Part shown: one piece after another, positions 32,301-42,830 of the stretch | Position numbering within the stretch: position 1 is the first letter of the stretch | Layout: every line of letters starts with the position of its first letter | NCBI RefSeq assembly: GCF_019399895.1 | Contig: NC_091884.1 | Span: forward strand, 2,916,501-2,980,500 | DNA length: 64,000 nt | Source: Cardiocondyla obscurior | Lineage: Eukaryota; Arthropoda; Insecta; Hymenoptera; Formicidae | Reading direction: 5' to 3' | Made by a program: the position numbers and the translations under genes | The notes under the pieces: model-generated | Database searches by the model: none | Told to the model about the DNA's origin: nothing | What the model saw: the letters and a program-made list of their open reading frames with translations, nothing else

Positions 32301-35212
32301 TCTCCATTTTTAGCTTGGGCTCGGTCCGCAGCCAGAGCATCCTACGGAGTCTCAAGGCGCTCCTAGAAGCGCATAGAGCGCAGTTTCCCGGCTCATAACG
32401 AGCAGAACACTCGACACAGTACATATCCACTAAAATATCAAAACACATAATTAAAAAATTAGAGTAAACAACAAAACTTTTTTTCTTTTAACCAAAAACC
32501 TACGAACTTGTTAATCACAAAGAGGAAATTAGCTGTCCGTTATATATGAATTCCGGTGGCAGACTGAGGGAACGTCAGACGATAACACAGGCGACTATTC
32601 AAAAGAATAAAAAATTAGCTAAATTGACACATTTTAATAACTTACCTGCGATCAAATTCAGTCCACGATACACTAGCACATAAACCAACTCACATATAAA
32701 ATTACAGATTCTTGCTCACCATGGCAAAAGGGAAGAGTGAGATCGCGCCATTCGAAATAAAACCGTTCACACACGAACCCGGGTTATACTACGAAGATTG
32801 CGGACAACTTCAACTTTCGGATTCATCCTGGACAATCGCGATAATAACAAACACAGAAGATTTCACCACTAGATATCATAAAATACAAACACAAATGACA
32901 GAAGCAGAAAAAATGTGCAGAGGAATCCGCGAAAAAGTAAACGGCGCAACATTACAACAAAAATGTCAGAATTTATATTCTATAGTTTGTAAGCAGAATA
33001 ATAAGGTTACAACCGCATTAAATAGATTAACGTCTCTTTACGAAAACCAAGTATCAAAAAGAGGCCTACTAGATATAATAGGCTCAGCCGCGAAAACACT
33101 GTTCGGTGTAATGGACGCAGAAGACGATAAGCGAATTACGGAACAATTACAATTATTAAATGCAAATCAACAGACGATACAACATGTAGCAAAAAACCAA
33201 ATTAAAATAATTAACAGTACGATTGGTCATATACAAAAATTAGAAACTATACTCGAGCACCACGATCGCATTGTAATGAATGCAACGACATTCCTGAGTC
33301 AGCAATTAGACAAAGTCACACAACAGCTAGAGGTAACTGAATACATGAACAACTTGAGAATACTGACTAATGACTTACTGACCGACTTACAAGACACGAC
33401 TGACTTTATTACCCATACAAAAACAGGCATATTAAACGCCCGATTATTACCGATCAACGAAATAATTTCAGAATTATTAGAAGCTACTTCGCATCTGTCA
33501 GGGGAGCCCATTTCCTTTCAAAATAAACCAAATAAATTGGAATACCATTGAAAAATATTGTTCATTTAAAATATATTATCAAAACTATTACACACTCATA
33601 GCAGTGTTAAAATTCCCAATAGTAAACTACGTTAAATACAGCCTAAAAAAGGTTACCACATTTCCTGTACACGACCACTCGAACTTATTTAAGATAATTA
33701 AAACCACCGACGAATATATAGCAATAGATAATGATAATAATAAGTATATAATATTAAGCGCAGAAGAAATTAAAACCTGCAAAAATAACCGCGATAACTT
33801 CGTATGTGAAAATAGCTACCCAACGTATCAAGTATCAGATAACGCACCATGCGAAATCACCGCGCTAATTAAGCCAGAAATGCGACCAACGTCATGCGAA
33901 ACACGATATATATTATCAAACGTAAGCCTGTGGATAACATTAAACGAGCCTCAAGCATGGATTTATTCCACAGTAAACACGCAATCAATAGAAATACGCT
34001 GTAAAGATAGGCCGGTAAAAAGGGAAAAAATAAGCCACACTGGCATAGTTAAAATAAACGGCGTATGCAAATTAATCACGCCAGACGTCACCATACAGAC
34101 GCATTCCTCGATGGGGGGAAGGGAAATACGCACGCATATTCCCACCTACAATTTCACACACGCATCAACACGCGCGAATAACACCGCAGTGATTACTAAC
34201 ACACTTAGGCAGATTCAGCGTGAACCTGTCATAAGAAATCAACGTGAATTATTACAATTAAGCGTAGATTTAGACGAAATGAATAAGGACCTAGAAAATA
34301 ATTACCATGTTACAAACACAAAAATATTAATATATTATACGACAGGAGCAAGCGCAATAATAAGTGTAATTACCATAACTGTATTCGCCGTTGTATTAAT
34401 TATAAGAAAAAGCAAAAAACGCGAACTCCCGGCCGAGCTGCAACCATAAAGAAAGGAGTCGGGAAGAATACAAACCCCCGACCCCTTTCTCCCTAAGGGG
34501 GGAGGAATGTTGTAACCTGAGCTGCACTTCAAAGAATGCGCTCCGGTTGCAAACCACCCCGGAAATACCTTGCGTATTTCGACATCGGGCAAGGACCTCG
34601 GGATTATCGTCCGATGTCGAAACAAGGAAATGAACATTTAACAATTATTAAAAGGCCGCGCGGTTGACGAACCTCTCCGGTCAACCACCGCGGCCGAAAC
34701 TCGCTGAGGTTGCAACTTGGCCGAGTATATGAGCGACGGCTCGGAAGCCGTCGCGGGCACTCCTATCAGGAGAGACGTGACGCGTATCAAGTGTATCAAC
34801 GCAGAAATAAAACAAGTACAGCACGTTTTTTAAAAGACAAGTATTTATTTGCCTACACCCGGCTCCTCTCAACTGGTGGCACACGTTCCGGCGAACGGAC
34901 CCACACTCGCACCGTACCACGGTGTAACACTTCTATTCCATACCGTGGAATTCTAACTTGCACCTGATGAGATGTATTCATCTCATATGTGCCGTGGTTA
35001 GTTAAAATACGCTGGAAAAAAATAAAATAATTAAAATAATAATAATAATAAATGATAGTATAAGTGACGGTATAAATACTTACGATTCTTATCGGATAAA
35101 TAATATGTACCACCACTGTATCCATTTTTAGAAGAATGTTCTTTATGTTCTTTATGTCACTTTTGGAATGATGCTCTTCCAAGTCACTGTTGCAAAGTGA
35201 GCTGAGCTGCAT
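26342..35212 (-). CDS. Unrecognised three-exon gene (115 aa), interrupted by the Gypsy element
   Basis: Proposed exons on the minus strand: 35084-35212 (ATG to a GTAAGT donor), 35011 down to 34931, and 26479-26342 (to TAA). Acceptors TTTCCAG and CTTTTTAG fit and all phases are 0. The whole Gypsy element sits at the end of exon 2: the duplicated GAAG covers the last three exon bases plus the G of the GTATGT donor. The product would have an acidic, Ala-rich tail (TLIAAAAADIAAILEEDNGSV). I recognise no family. Its place beside the Polinton-type genes suggests it belonged to that element. Confidence 0.5.
26561..26982 (+). repeat. Gypsy 5' LTR (422 bp)
   Basis: It starts TGTTGTAACC and ends GGTGTAACA. 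AATAAA lies at 26859-26864. Compared with the 3' LTR I count two substitutions: T/C in AAAGAATGTGCTCC and C/T in TATTTATTCGCC. Confidence 0.95.
26987..27003 (+). other. Gypsy primer-binding site
   Basis: TGGTGGCAACGGTGGGA follows the LTR after four bases. TGG is the complement of a tRNA CCA end. I cannot name the tRNA with confidence. Confidence 0.6.
27294..31820 (+). pseudogene. Gypsy gag-pol polyprotein, frame broken in integrase
   Basis: The ATG at 27294 is the first good start; the open frame begins upstream at a TTG. In order: a Gag capsid region (YIPSFDGNENNVKKFV, later EANYVHRRSTSYLQL), two CCHC knuckles (CKKCGKQGHHGFEC; CSYCDKPGHIREEC), protease (LLDTGAAVTLI), RT with YLDD, RNase H (ITTDASDYAIG), integrase zinc finger (HHDWPGLSKD...CEHCQRNK) and core (LDIVGP, SDQGTNF, ETNGALERSHR). 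About 1500 codons. A length change in the C-run at 31810-31814 ends the frame early; the remaining integrase C-terminus continues in another phase. It would encode particle, copying and insertion enzymes. Confidence 0.92.
31815..32205 (+). pseudogene. Gypsy integrase C-terminal part, out of frame
   Basis: This frame carries the end of the integrase core and the C-terminal DNA-binding region: ELVFGHLATIPTAL, DRKSRGREFQVGDSVLLYD, IGPYKITEKH and a basic end with LKVHANRLKAFIEH, then TAA. It is displaced by one phase from the main gag-pol frame. A short A-run follows the stop. Confidence 0.85.
32247..32429 (-). other. Candidate antisense exon with a CxxC-CxxC motif inside the Gypsy element
   Basis: On the minus strand a 183-base block (61 codons' length) is bounded by an acceptor (GATATTTTAG) and a strong donor (TTG/GTAAGT). 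It encodes a Cys motif CVECSARYEPGNCALC and a basic, Arg-rich stretch. Further upstream on the same strand, GCAG/GTAAGT at 32646 is a strong donor that could end a leader exon. It lies between pol and env, where the sense strand is non-coding. I do not know a family. It may be a captured host exon or an antisense gene of the element. Confidence 0.35.
32721..33551 (+). pseudogene. env: Env-like gene, N-terminal part (baculovirus F-like)
   Basis: The ATG at 32721 has a good Kozak context (CACCATGG), and an acceptor-like TTACAG ends at 32707, fitting a spliced env mRNA. The frame shows the F-like layout: an ectodomain with paired Cys, a basic cleavage-type site before a hydrophobic Gly-rich segment (RGLLDIIGSAAKTLFGVM), then a long heptad-rich helix (about residues 155-230). 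No clear signal peptide is seen at its start. The frame ends at 33551 after a one-base phase slip near 33520-33540. In errantiviruses this protein mediates membrane fusion; this copy is interrupted. Confidence 0.75.
33604..34449 (+). pseudogene. env: Env-like gene, C-terminal part with membrane anchor
   Basis: This is the continuation in the next phase; the open reading extends upstream of 33604 to about 33530 without an ATG, so it is not a separate gene. It has scattered Cys pairs, N-glycosylation-type sites (NVS, NFT, NNT), and near its end a single hydrophobic segment (about residues 244-266) followed by a short basic tail (RKSKKRELP). This matches the ectodomain base, transmembrane helix and cytoplasmic tail of F-like envelope proteins. 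Confidence 0.75.
34495..34507 (+). other. Gypsy polypurine tract
   Basis: AAGGGGGGAGGAA lies directly before the 3' LTR, the usual primer for plus-strand DNA. Confidence 0.85.
34508..34929 (+). repeat. Gypsy 3' LTR (422 bp)
   Basis: Same length and ends as the 5' LTR, two differences found. Followed by CTTC. Confidence 0.95.
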
Positions 35213-35747
35213 TTAACAACGTTGGTGACAGCTAACTTTTTTTTTATCAGCTGGACCAACGGTGTAAAAAATGCAACGTATGCCTATGCGACGAGGTAGC
35301 ATATATTCTCCCATGTGATGGTGAAACAATATACGTGATAAAAAAATCTCTTAGCTCATTATAAAGACATAATGTAGAACATGAATTTTTTTTCGATAGA
35401 TAAAAAAATTTTTTATATTGTATAAAATCATTATTAACGTTAACATCGTTTCAACATTATTAATACTAATTTTTTGGAAAAAAATGTTTGCAAGTTAAGG
35501 ATAAAAATATAAACAGTGTAATAAAATAAAAAGCTATAACATAAAGTAAAAAATATTTTTTTTATTAAAAAATTATATTTGATTATCAGTTGGAGCTAAC
35601 ATTAAGATGTAATGTATATACCACGGTGAAATGATATACCGGTGTGAACAGGAAAAAATATGATACGTAGGATAATAAACTTTCAACTCAGAGTTATGCT
35701 GTGATAATAATTATAAATTTTTGAAATTTATTATAAAAAGAATAATA
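35213..35747. other. AT-rich intergenic region of the Polinton-like gene set
   Basis: Probably holds the promoter of the 115-aa gene at its left side and 3' sequence of the next gene at its right. No further feature supported. Confidence 0.4.
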
Positions 35748-36435
35748 TTATACATTAAAAATAAGAGCTAACAGTTCGCAATCGATGAATTGATTGTTAT
35801 CAAAATAACTGCTAATACGTATTGCACTTGTTGCCTCAACACGATTCTTTGCAGCACATGCGATGTTGGAGAATTGTGTATACTTTATATCGATTTGTCC
35901 GAGAACAGCTGTCATCCTATCAAATGATATGGTGATACAATCATCGAGATCAATCATCTTGAGATATGTTGACTCAGTCATCATCATTTGTATATTGCCC
36001 GATTCGAGACACAGGATATTTAAACCATTCATGTTGTATACTCGAGCTGTCACCAAACCAAGGTATACGAAATCTTGAGGGTTTCCAAATTTATTGTGGA
36101 AAAGACTCAGGATGTTTTCTCGATATTCACAAAGTGATTTCCATGATTCGAGAGATAGCAGCATTTCATGCCCCCGGTTATCACCAATGGCGATCTCAAC
36201 AAAACTCGGTGGGCCAATGTTAACACCGATCTCCAAATACTTGTATCCCGTAGTTGTAAGCGCATACCGTCTACCCAGCAAGCGTATGACACGATGTTTG
36301 GTTGAGATGCTATATATAAAAGAAGTTTTTTATTTTAAAAAAGTTTTTCCACAAAATTTTTTAAATCAATACTTACGCATTATTCACATTTGATGTTTTA
36401 GCAGTAGTAGTAGTAGTTGGGACGTAGAAATCCAT
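35748..36435 (-). CDS. Unrecognised two-exon gene (206 aa) of the Polinton-like set
   Basis: Exon 1 is 36377-36435, from ATG through a run of threonines to a GTAAGT donor. Exon 2 is 36309-35748, after a TATATAG acceptor. Phases agree. The product has no hydrophobic segment or motif that I know. Segments such as GVNIGPPSFVEIAIGD and ILCLESGNIQMMM suggest a compact beta-rich protein. Without the first exon the frame has only a TTG-type start, so splicing is the better model. A structural or DNA-binding role in the element is possible but not shown. Confidence 0.55.
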
Positions 36436-36649
36436 CTGGATAGTTTTTTTCAACGTAATAAAGTTTTTAAAGAAATTGTCGAGAGCGGTAACAGCGCGTC
36501 GTTTGATGAACGTTTTGCAACTGATGTAACATTACATTTGTTCTATATATTTTTATACACAAAACCCCACCATAGCTATTACCACCACCATTATTAATAA
36601 AATGTGCCAGTCAGCTGAATTGAATCATCATTGCAAACTAGCGAATTTT

Positions 36650-37060
36650 TTATGCGACGCATATAGGACATATCTGACATGGAATTATCATAAATAGTGA
36701 AAGTTTACAATTAGTACAAGATCTATCACATAGCGCATCATGAACATTGATTTCATGTTTGCGTACGAGATGCATTGATACACCTGTATCATTCAAATTA
36801 ATCATGCATGATGCACATATTGCAATATCACCATTAAGCGTGGAATAATATATAGACATCATACAATGTCTAGTACGCCCATTAAGTGCAGGAATTTGCG
36901 ATGAGTCTAATGTTATGCGCACACGATCTTCGAGGTCTTCACTCTGATCACTCCTGTAATCGCTATCACTGGACAATGTGACATCGTCTTCATCGTCTTC
37001 ATCTGATAACTCAAAATCCATCGGTACATCGTCACCATTTATATCATTCAAATTAGCCAT
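36650..37060 (-). CDS. Unrecognised acidic, Cys-rich small protein (136 aa)
   Basis: ATG at 37060. The first 50 residues are strongly acidic (ELSDEDDEDDVTLSSDSD). The C-terminal half has a C2H2-like pattern (CASC, then HLVRKH) and a Cys cluster (CDRSCTNCK, CQICPIC), so zinc binding is likely. It is transcribed away from PolB, with about 415 bases between the two starts that probably hold divergent promoters. I do not recognise the family. Confidence 0.55.
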   Translation of the reverse strand: MANLNDINGDDVPMDFELSDEDDEDDVTLSSDSDYRSDQSEDLEDRVRITLDSSQIPALNGRTRHCMMSIYYSTLNGDIAICASCMINLNDTGVSMHLVRKHEINVHDALCDRSCTNCKLSLFMIIPCQICPICVA

Positions 37061-37475
37061 CTTTAACAGTTCACGTAAAAAAACTACACTTTGACGGGCG
37101 AAGTCACCAAATGTTATGACGAAAAAATCATAAGTTAGCGAAGATTATATTAAAAAGATGCAAAACTTGTCGACACTACTATAAGATCGACAAGCACGTG
37201 TCAAAGTGAGACATCAGCAGTTTTTGTCGAGAAATGTGAAGACCAATGCATTTGAGATAATCAAGACACGTGTATTTTTTAAATACCGATTGCGCATATT
37301 GTTGAGATAATATTTTACAATTAAAAAAATGCTTACAACAACATATGACTAATATCATGAAAAAAATCATCCTTAATATATTTGATACATATGACGCAAT
37401 AAAAATAATGCGCATAAAAACCGCTCAGCGTGAATAATATACATCATTAATCGTGTAGAAATCTTGAGAGCAGTA

Positions 37476-40400
37476 ATGGATCAGCGAGAGCAAGAACTAG
37501 TGTCACAAGCGGCTCGATTGAATTCACGTGAAGAATTGAATATATGGGAGCAACATTGTGATGAGTACATTGAATCTATTAAAGAACATGGTCGAAATAA
37601 ACATCCAAGATTATCCGTTGGTGTAAAGCAATCATATGTTGCCAGTATTGCACGTATCGAGAGTTTACGAGATTCAACGCGACAACGTTTCGTTCACGCT
37701 GGAGCGGGATATAATACATGCGAGTCAGGACTTCGATGGTTGAAAATAGATACATCTTTCAAAAATCGCATATTAACCGGTGCCATAATCAATTCAAAAT
37801 ATATTGAACCTCGACAATTTCTTGAAGATGCGCGAAACATTGTGCTTAAATGTGTTAGAAATGTTATGCATGAACATCATAATGTAAAAATAAATACTGT
37901 GTTTAACGGTGAATTTGTGGCGGGTGATAAAACTGCGAATAAAAGTGTGTGTACGAAAAATAGTGAACTCCTTCACACATGTGATCTATTGGAATGGTAT
38001 GAGTCGCAAGTCATCGAGCCTATTCTCTCATCTTTAGATGAGTTTCAAGAACGTGATAGCGGCTGGGCATTGTCTCGCATACAAAATCTAACTGTAAATG
38101 TTAATAAATACAATCCATTGCATGCAGGGTGTTACATCAAATTGCCGTGTGAAATTAAAATGAAAAGAGCCGTGATCAGTGTGCAATCTACAGATAATGC
38201 ATGTTTCGCATGGTCGGTTGTAGCAGCGTTATATCCAACTAAAACGCATACTAAGCGATTAACATCATATCCACATTACACAACAGTATTAAATCTTCAA
38301 GGTATTGAATTTCCAGTAACCTTGAAACAAATTAAAAAATTTGAAAATCTTAACAATATTTCAATAAATGTATATGCTGTTGAAAAGAAGCAAATTTTAC
38401 CAATACAACTCACAGAAAAAAAAAGAGACGTGCATATACATTTACTGTACACGCAAGAAGATAAAGATGTTGGACATTTTTCACTAATAAAAAATTTATC
38501 ACGCCTCATGAGCTCACAGTTAAGCAAGACGAAGAACAGAAAATACTTTTGCGATCGGTAAATATCATAATTTTTTTATGTTATAACATACATTATAAAT
38601 AATGTATTAATATTATATTTTTTTAGATGTCTACACTATTTTGGCTCCAACGAAAGATTGAAAACACACAGCGTAGATTGTGGAAAAATCAATAAATGTG
38701 CAATTATGCTATCGAGTGAAGATGACAAATGGTTAAGTTTTAATAATTATAACAGGAAGGAACGAATGCCATTTGTTGTATATGCTGACCTCGAATGCAC
38801 TTTGGAAAAGATAAATGCTGATCTTGCAACATCTACATCAGCACAGCAGCATCACAGGGTATTCAGCATAGGGTACTATGTGTGTTGCTCATATGATGAC
38901 ACGTTATCAATGTATCGATTTCGTCGCGGTAATAATTGTGTTTCATGGTTTATCGAAGAACTTAAAAATTTAGCCCACAGCGTAAAGACAATTTTATCTA
39001 GCAATGTACCCATGGTAGATTTTACGCAAAATAATTGGGAAGAATTCAAAAGAGCTACGCATTGTCATGTGTGTGAAAAACCGTTTGCAGCTGATGATAC
39101 GCGAGTGCGTGATCATTGTCATTTAACTGGACGATACAGAGGACCCGCACATTCAAACTGCAATATAAATTATATGGATTCAAATTGTATTCCCATAGTT
39201 TTTCACAATTTATCTGGTTATGATGCACATTTTATCATCAAAGAAATATCTACTGCCTATGATGGATCAGTAGAGCTGCTTCCCATTAAAAAAGAAAAAT
39301 ATATATCGTTTACAAAAAATGTGAAAAGTACTACTGATGATAGAAATGACTGTATAAAATTACGATTTATTGATTCATTTAAATTTTTAAATACTAGTCT
39401 TGAGAAATTAGCATCTTTTTTAAATAAGGATAAACTGCGAGTGTTACGATATGAATTTTCTAATTTAAGTAATAAAAATTTTGATTTATTAACGCGTAAA
39501 GGTGTCCTTCCATATGAATATATCGATTCTATTGAAAAGTTAGAAGATACATGTTTACCACCACGCGAATCGTTTTACAGTTCATTGACAGATGACATAG
39601 TATCCGAGAGTGATTATGCACACGCTGTAGATATCTGGCAACAATTTTCAATTCGAACGCTTGGGGAGTACAGCGATTTATATTTAAAAACCGATGTCTT
39701 GTTGTTGGCTGACATATTTGAAAATTTTAGAGACAGCTGTATAACGAGTTACAAACTTGATCCAGCGTATTATTATTACACTTTACCTGGTTTTACATGG
39801 GACGCGATGTTAAAACATACGAATATTAAATTTGAACTTCTTACCGACATCGACATGGTTATGTTTATTGAACGTGGAATAAGAGGGGGATTAAGCCAAT
39901 GCTCTGGTAGATATGCTCATGCCAACAATAAGTACATGCAGTCATACGATTCATTGAAACCATCAACATATTTGATGTATTTTGATGTGAATAATTTATA
40001 TGGATGGGCGATGTGTCAACCGCTGCCATACGCGGATTTTCAATGGGTTGACGATGCTTCTAATTTTGATGTGATAAATGTACCACTAGATTCACCCGAT
40101 GGTTACATTCTTGAGATTGATTTGGAGTATCCGCAAAAATTACATGACGAGCATGTTGACCTGCCGTTCTGTCCTACACGTGATAAACCGCCAGGTAAGC
40201 GGCAGGACAAACTGCTTGCAACTTTATGCGATAAGAAACGTTACATCATTCATTATCGCAATTTGCAACAATGTATTCGTCATGGTCTCCACGTAACAAA
40301 AATACATCGCGTATTACAATTTAAGCAATCTCCATGGCTTCGCGTTTATATAGAACTTAATACAAAATTTAGAACGCTTGCTAAAAATAATTTTGAAAAA

Positions 40401-41174
40401 AATTTATACAAATTGATGAACAATGCTGTATTTGGTAAAACTATGGAGAATGTGCGTAATCACGTTGATGTGAGACTTGTAACACATTGGGAAGGAAGAT
40501 TTGGCGCTGAGGCGTTGATTGCGAAACCAAATTTTCATAGTCGTAGTATCTTTGCCGAAAATCTTGTGGCTATTGAAATGCATAAACTTGCGGTAAAATT
40601 TAACAAACCAATTTATGTTGGTATGTGTATTCTAGACATATCTAAGACATGTTTGTATGAATTTCATCATGAGCATATGCAACTTCTATATCATAATAAA
40701 TGTAAAATTATGTATACCGATACGGATAGTCTCATATATCATATTGAATGTGATGACGTTTACGAAATTATAAAACATAACATTAACAAATTCGATACGA
40801 GCGATTATGCGATTGATAATGCATATGGTCTCCCACGCGTTAATAAAAAAGTACCGGGTTTAATGAAGGATGAAAACAATGGAGCAATTATGACTGAATT
40901 CGTTAGACTTAGAGCAAAAATGTATGCTTTGCGAGTCGAGGGTAAAAAGGATACCAAAAAAATTAAAGGTGTTAAAAGTAATGTCGTTGCTAAAAAGATA
41001 ACGTTTGATGATTACACGCGATGCTTGAATGAGGAAATAGAAATGACTCGTCAGCAAACATGTATAAGATCCAAGTTGCATGAGGTGTATACTATACGTG
41101 AGGAGAAAACTGCTCTGAGTCCATATGACGATAAGCAATACATTATACCCGGTTCTACTGAAACTTTACCATAG
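37476..41174 (+). CDS. Protein-primed-type family B DNA polymerase (Polinton PolB), two exons, 1209 aa
   Basis: Exons 37476-38557 and 38627-41174 join in phase with no stop. The N-terminus has a papain-like motif pair (DNACFAWSVVAALYP, later GHFSLIKNL). A zinc finger straddles the intron (CDRC...H...C). Then come exonuclease motifs (YADLECTLE; HNLSGYDAHF; YLKTDVLLLAD), a His-rich endonuclease VII-like zinc motif (RDHCHLTGRYRGPAHSNCN), and polymerase motifs A (YFDVNNLYGWAM), B (KLMNNAVFGKTMEN) and C (YTDTDSL). This is the DNA_pol_B_2 family, which replicates linear element DNA from a terminal-protein primer. All key residues that I know are present, so the gene looks functional. The ATG at 37476 is the first in frame. 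Confidence 0.9.
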
Positions 41175-41311
41175 GGGCATTATAAAATACCACTATAAAT
41201 AAAAGTTTATATTCTATACTCTTATGTATTATAATATAATATAATAATTTTTTTATTTATGTATTATAATATAATATAAAAATGTTTTGTTTATTTATGT
41301 ATTAAAATTTT

Positions 41312-42250
41312 TTATAAAACATTATTCTTGTGTATCCATGAGTTGTGTGAATTATCAAATCCCAACCACTTTACATAAACATTATTTCCATGTTTTTTTA
41401 ACACTTTTTCAACGAGGTATACATCAGGATTATTTACATGAAGTAATTCCTGTTCATAGAATCCCCCAGCGATGGGTTTTCCACAAGAATCCTCAAGCAA
41501 GTATGTTACGGGACTAGTTTTCAACACTTTGACGATTTTAAACACTTCAGTGGACCAATTTGGCGTATAACCTTTTTCAAATAATGTTTTAAACTTGCTC
41601 ACACGTACTGAATCGCCAACTTTAAATCGTGCTGGAGCAGCGATCTTTATGCGGTTGTAGACCGTAGCCAAGAGCTTACTCGCGTTTGCGTGGGTAACAT
41701 CAATAGGTCGCATGCCAATAGTTCGATGTTTTCGCGCGTTATAATCCGAAACAAGCTGCTGTAACAAATCAATCCATTTATAATATCCATTGAGCGTCAA
41801 CATTTTCCACATAGCGTTTTTAAGCGTTCGGTTGAACCGTTCGACAACTGACGCTTTCATTATGGAGTATGTGGAATAATGGTTAATATTATGTTTTTCC
41901 AAAAGTTTTTGCACATTTGTGTTATAAAATTCTTTTCCTTTATCAGTTTGAAGATTATTCGGACATCTTTTATCGTTGCGAAAGATCTTTGCAATCGCTG
42001 TTGCAACTTCGATACCGCTTTTCGTCTTTAATGGTACAGCCCAAGCATGCTTGCTCAGCACATCGATAACGGTGAATATGTAGTGGTAACCTCGGTTGAC
42101 ACGTGTGTATGGACGCATCTCGACTACATCAGCTTGCCACAAGTCATCATATCCGCGCACTATGACACGCCTTCGAGAAAAATTTCTTCTCGCTGGTGTA
42201 TGCAATTCGTTTACCAATTGTAGTTTTTCCGAGCTTATTTTCTTCGACAT
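41312..42250 (-). CDS. Polinton-type retroviral-like integrase with chromodomain, 312 aa
   Basis: ATG at 42250. The rve core has the DDE residues: Asp in WQADVVEM, Asp in LQTDKGKEF and Glu in VVERFNRTLK. An SH3-like C-terminal region follows (FKVGDSVRVSK, then YTPNWSTEVFKI). The protein ends with a chromodomain (YLVEKVLKKHGNNVYVKWLGFDNSHNSW). It would insert element DNA, with the chromodomain steering to marked chromatin. It is convergent with PolB, with 137 bases between the ends. No break is seen. A separate N-terminal zinc domain is not evident. Confidence 0.9.
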   Translation of the reverse strand: MSKKISSEKLQLVNELHTPARRNFSRRRVIVRGYDDLWQADVVEMRPYTRVNRGYHYIFTVIDVLSKHAWAVPLKTKSGIEVATAIAKIFRNDKRCPNNLQTDKGKEFYNTNVQKLLEKHNINHYSTYSIMKASVVERFNRTLKNAMWKMLTLNGYYKWIDLLQQLVSDYNARKHRTIGMRPIDVTHANASKLLATVYNRIKIAAPARFKVGDSVRVSKFKTLFEKGYTPNWSTEVFKIVKVLKTSPVTYLLEDSCGKPIAGGFYEQELLHVNNPDVYLVEKVLKKHGNNVYVKWLGFDNSHNSWIHKNNVL

Positions 42251-42254
42251 TTTT

Positions 42255-42405
42255 TAATAGCAACGGCAATGGTAACAGCAATGGTAACAGCAATGGTAAC
42301 GATAATGGTAATAGCGATGGCAACGGCAACGGCAGCGGCAACGGCAGCGGCAACGGCAATGGCAACAGCAACAGCAACAGCAACAGCAACGGCAACGGCA
42401 GCTGT
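42255..42405 (+). repeat. Six-base repeat (AACGGC/AACAGC/AATGGT)
   Basis: About 150 bases of six-base units lie between the integrase start and the next gene. Both strands read as low-complexity peptides (Asn/Gly/Ser or Leu/Pro), which I do not count as genes. It may alter spacing of the integrase promoter. Confidence 0.85.
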
Positions 42406-42795
42406 TTAATTCTGTTCACCGCGAATAAATTTATTGCGAAGCGTGTTTACCACAACCTGTAGACTACTCTGTAGTATTTCTATTTTCTTATTCAGTTCAT
42501 TTAATTGATCATTTAAATTCTGCACATTCTGTTGAACATTATTATTAAATTCCACAATTCCATTCTTTAAAATTCGTAAATTTTGTTGAACATATTGTTT
42601 GTTGACAACATCATCATCGTCCAAAGGTTCAGCTACATGCTTAATTTTGCGTGATCGTGCGTCGTAATCAGTGGATGTTACACAGACAGCGTTATCGCGC
42701 ACGTAATTTCTAACTAACGCATTATATCGATAATGTTGATTAGTATTACTTCCTCCACCATCTTTAAGAAGTGTTCCAAACTTGTTAATCGGCAT
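42406..42795 (-). CDS. Small coiled-coil protein of the Polinton-like set (129 aa)
   Basis: ATG at 42795 begins MPINKFGTLLKDGGGS. A middle block (RSRKIKHVAEPLDDDDVVNKQYV) leads into a heptad-rich coiled coil (about residues 75-120, Asn/Gln/Leu-rich) and a basic end. The block D-D-V-V-N-K-x-Y-V resembles sequences in phage and virus fibre or trimerisation proteins, so a structural role is possible, but this is inference. It lies 36 bases downstream of the DUF8207-type gene on the same strand. Confidence 0.6.
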   Translation of the reverse strand: MPINKFGTLLKDGGGSNTNQHYRYNALVRNYVRDNAVCVTSTDYDARSRKIKHVAEPLDDDDVVNKQYVQQNLRILKNGIVEFNNNVQQNVQNLNDQLNELNKKIEILQSSLQVVVNTLRNKFIRGEQN

Positions 42796-42830
42796 TTCGA
42801 TATCAAATGATTAAATTGTGTATGCATACT

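Larger units (their letters stand above)
26561..34929 (+). mobile_element. Gypsy (Ty3) LTR retrotransposon with env, 8369 bp
   Basis: Two 422-bp LTRs flank, in order, a primer-binding site, gag-pol, an env-like gene in two frames and a polypurine tract. The target duplication is CTTC (26557-26560 and 34930-34933), four bases as expected for this superfamily. LTRs differ at only two positions that I can find, so insertion is recent. Env and gag-pol order match errantiviruses, which are endogenous insect retrovirus-like elements. One length change in pol and one in env break this copy. Confidence 0.95.

Noticed and set aside
36107..36292. Separate small gene antisense or alternative to the 206-aa gene
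   Set aside because: It is a shadow of the spliced gene in another phase. The plus-strand frames at 35863-36393 are also shadows.
37179..37415. 78-codon minus-strand frame between the 136-aa gene and PolB
   Set aside because: It lies in the likely divergent promoter region, has no domain and weak coding character.
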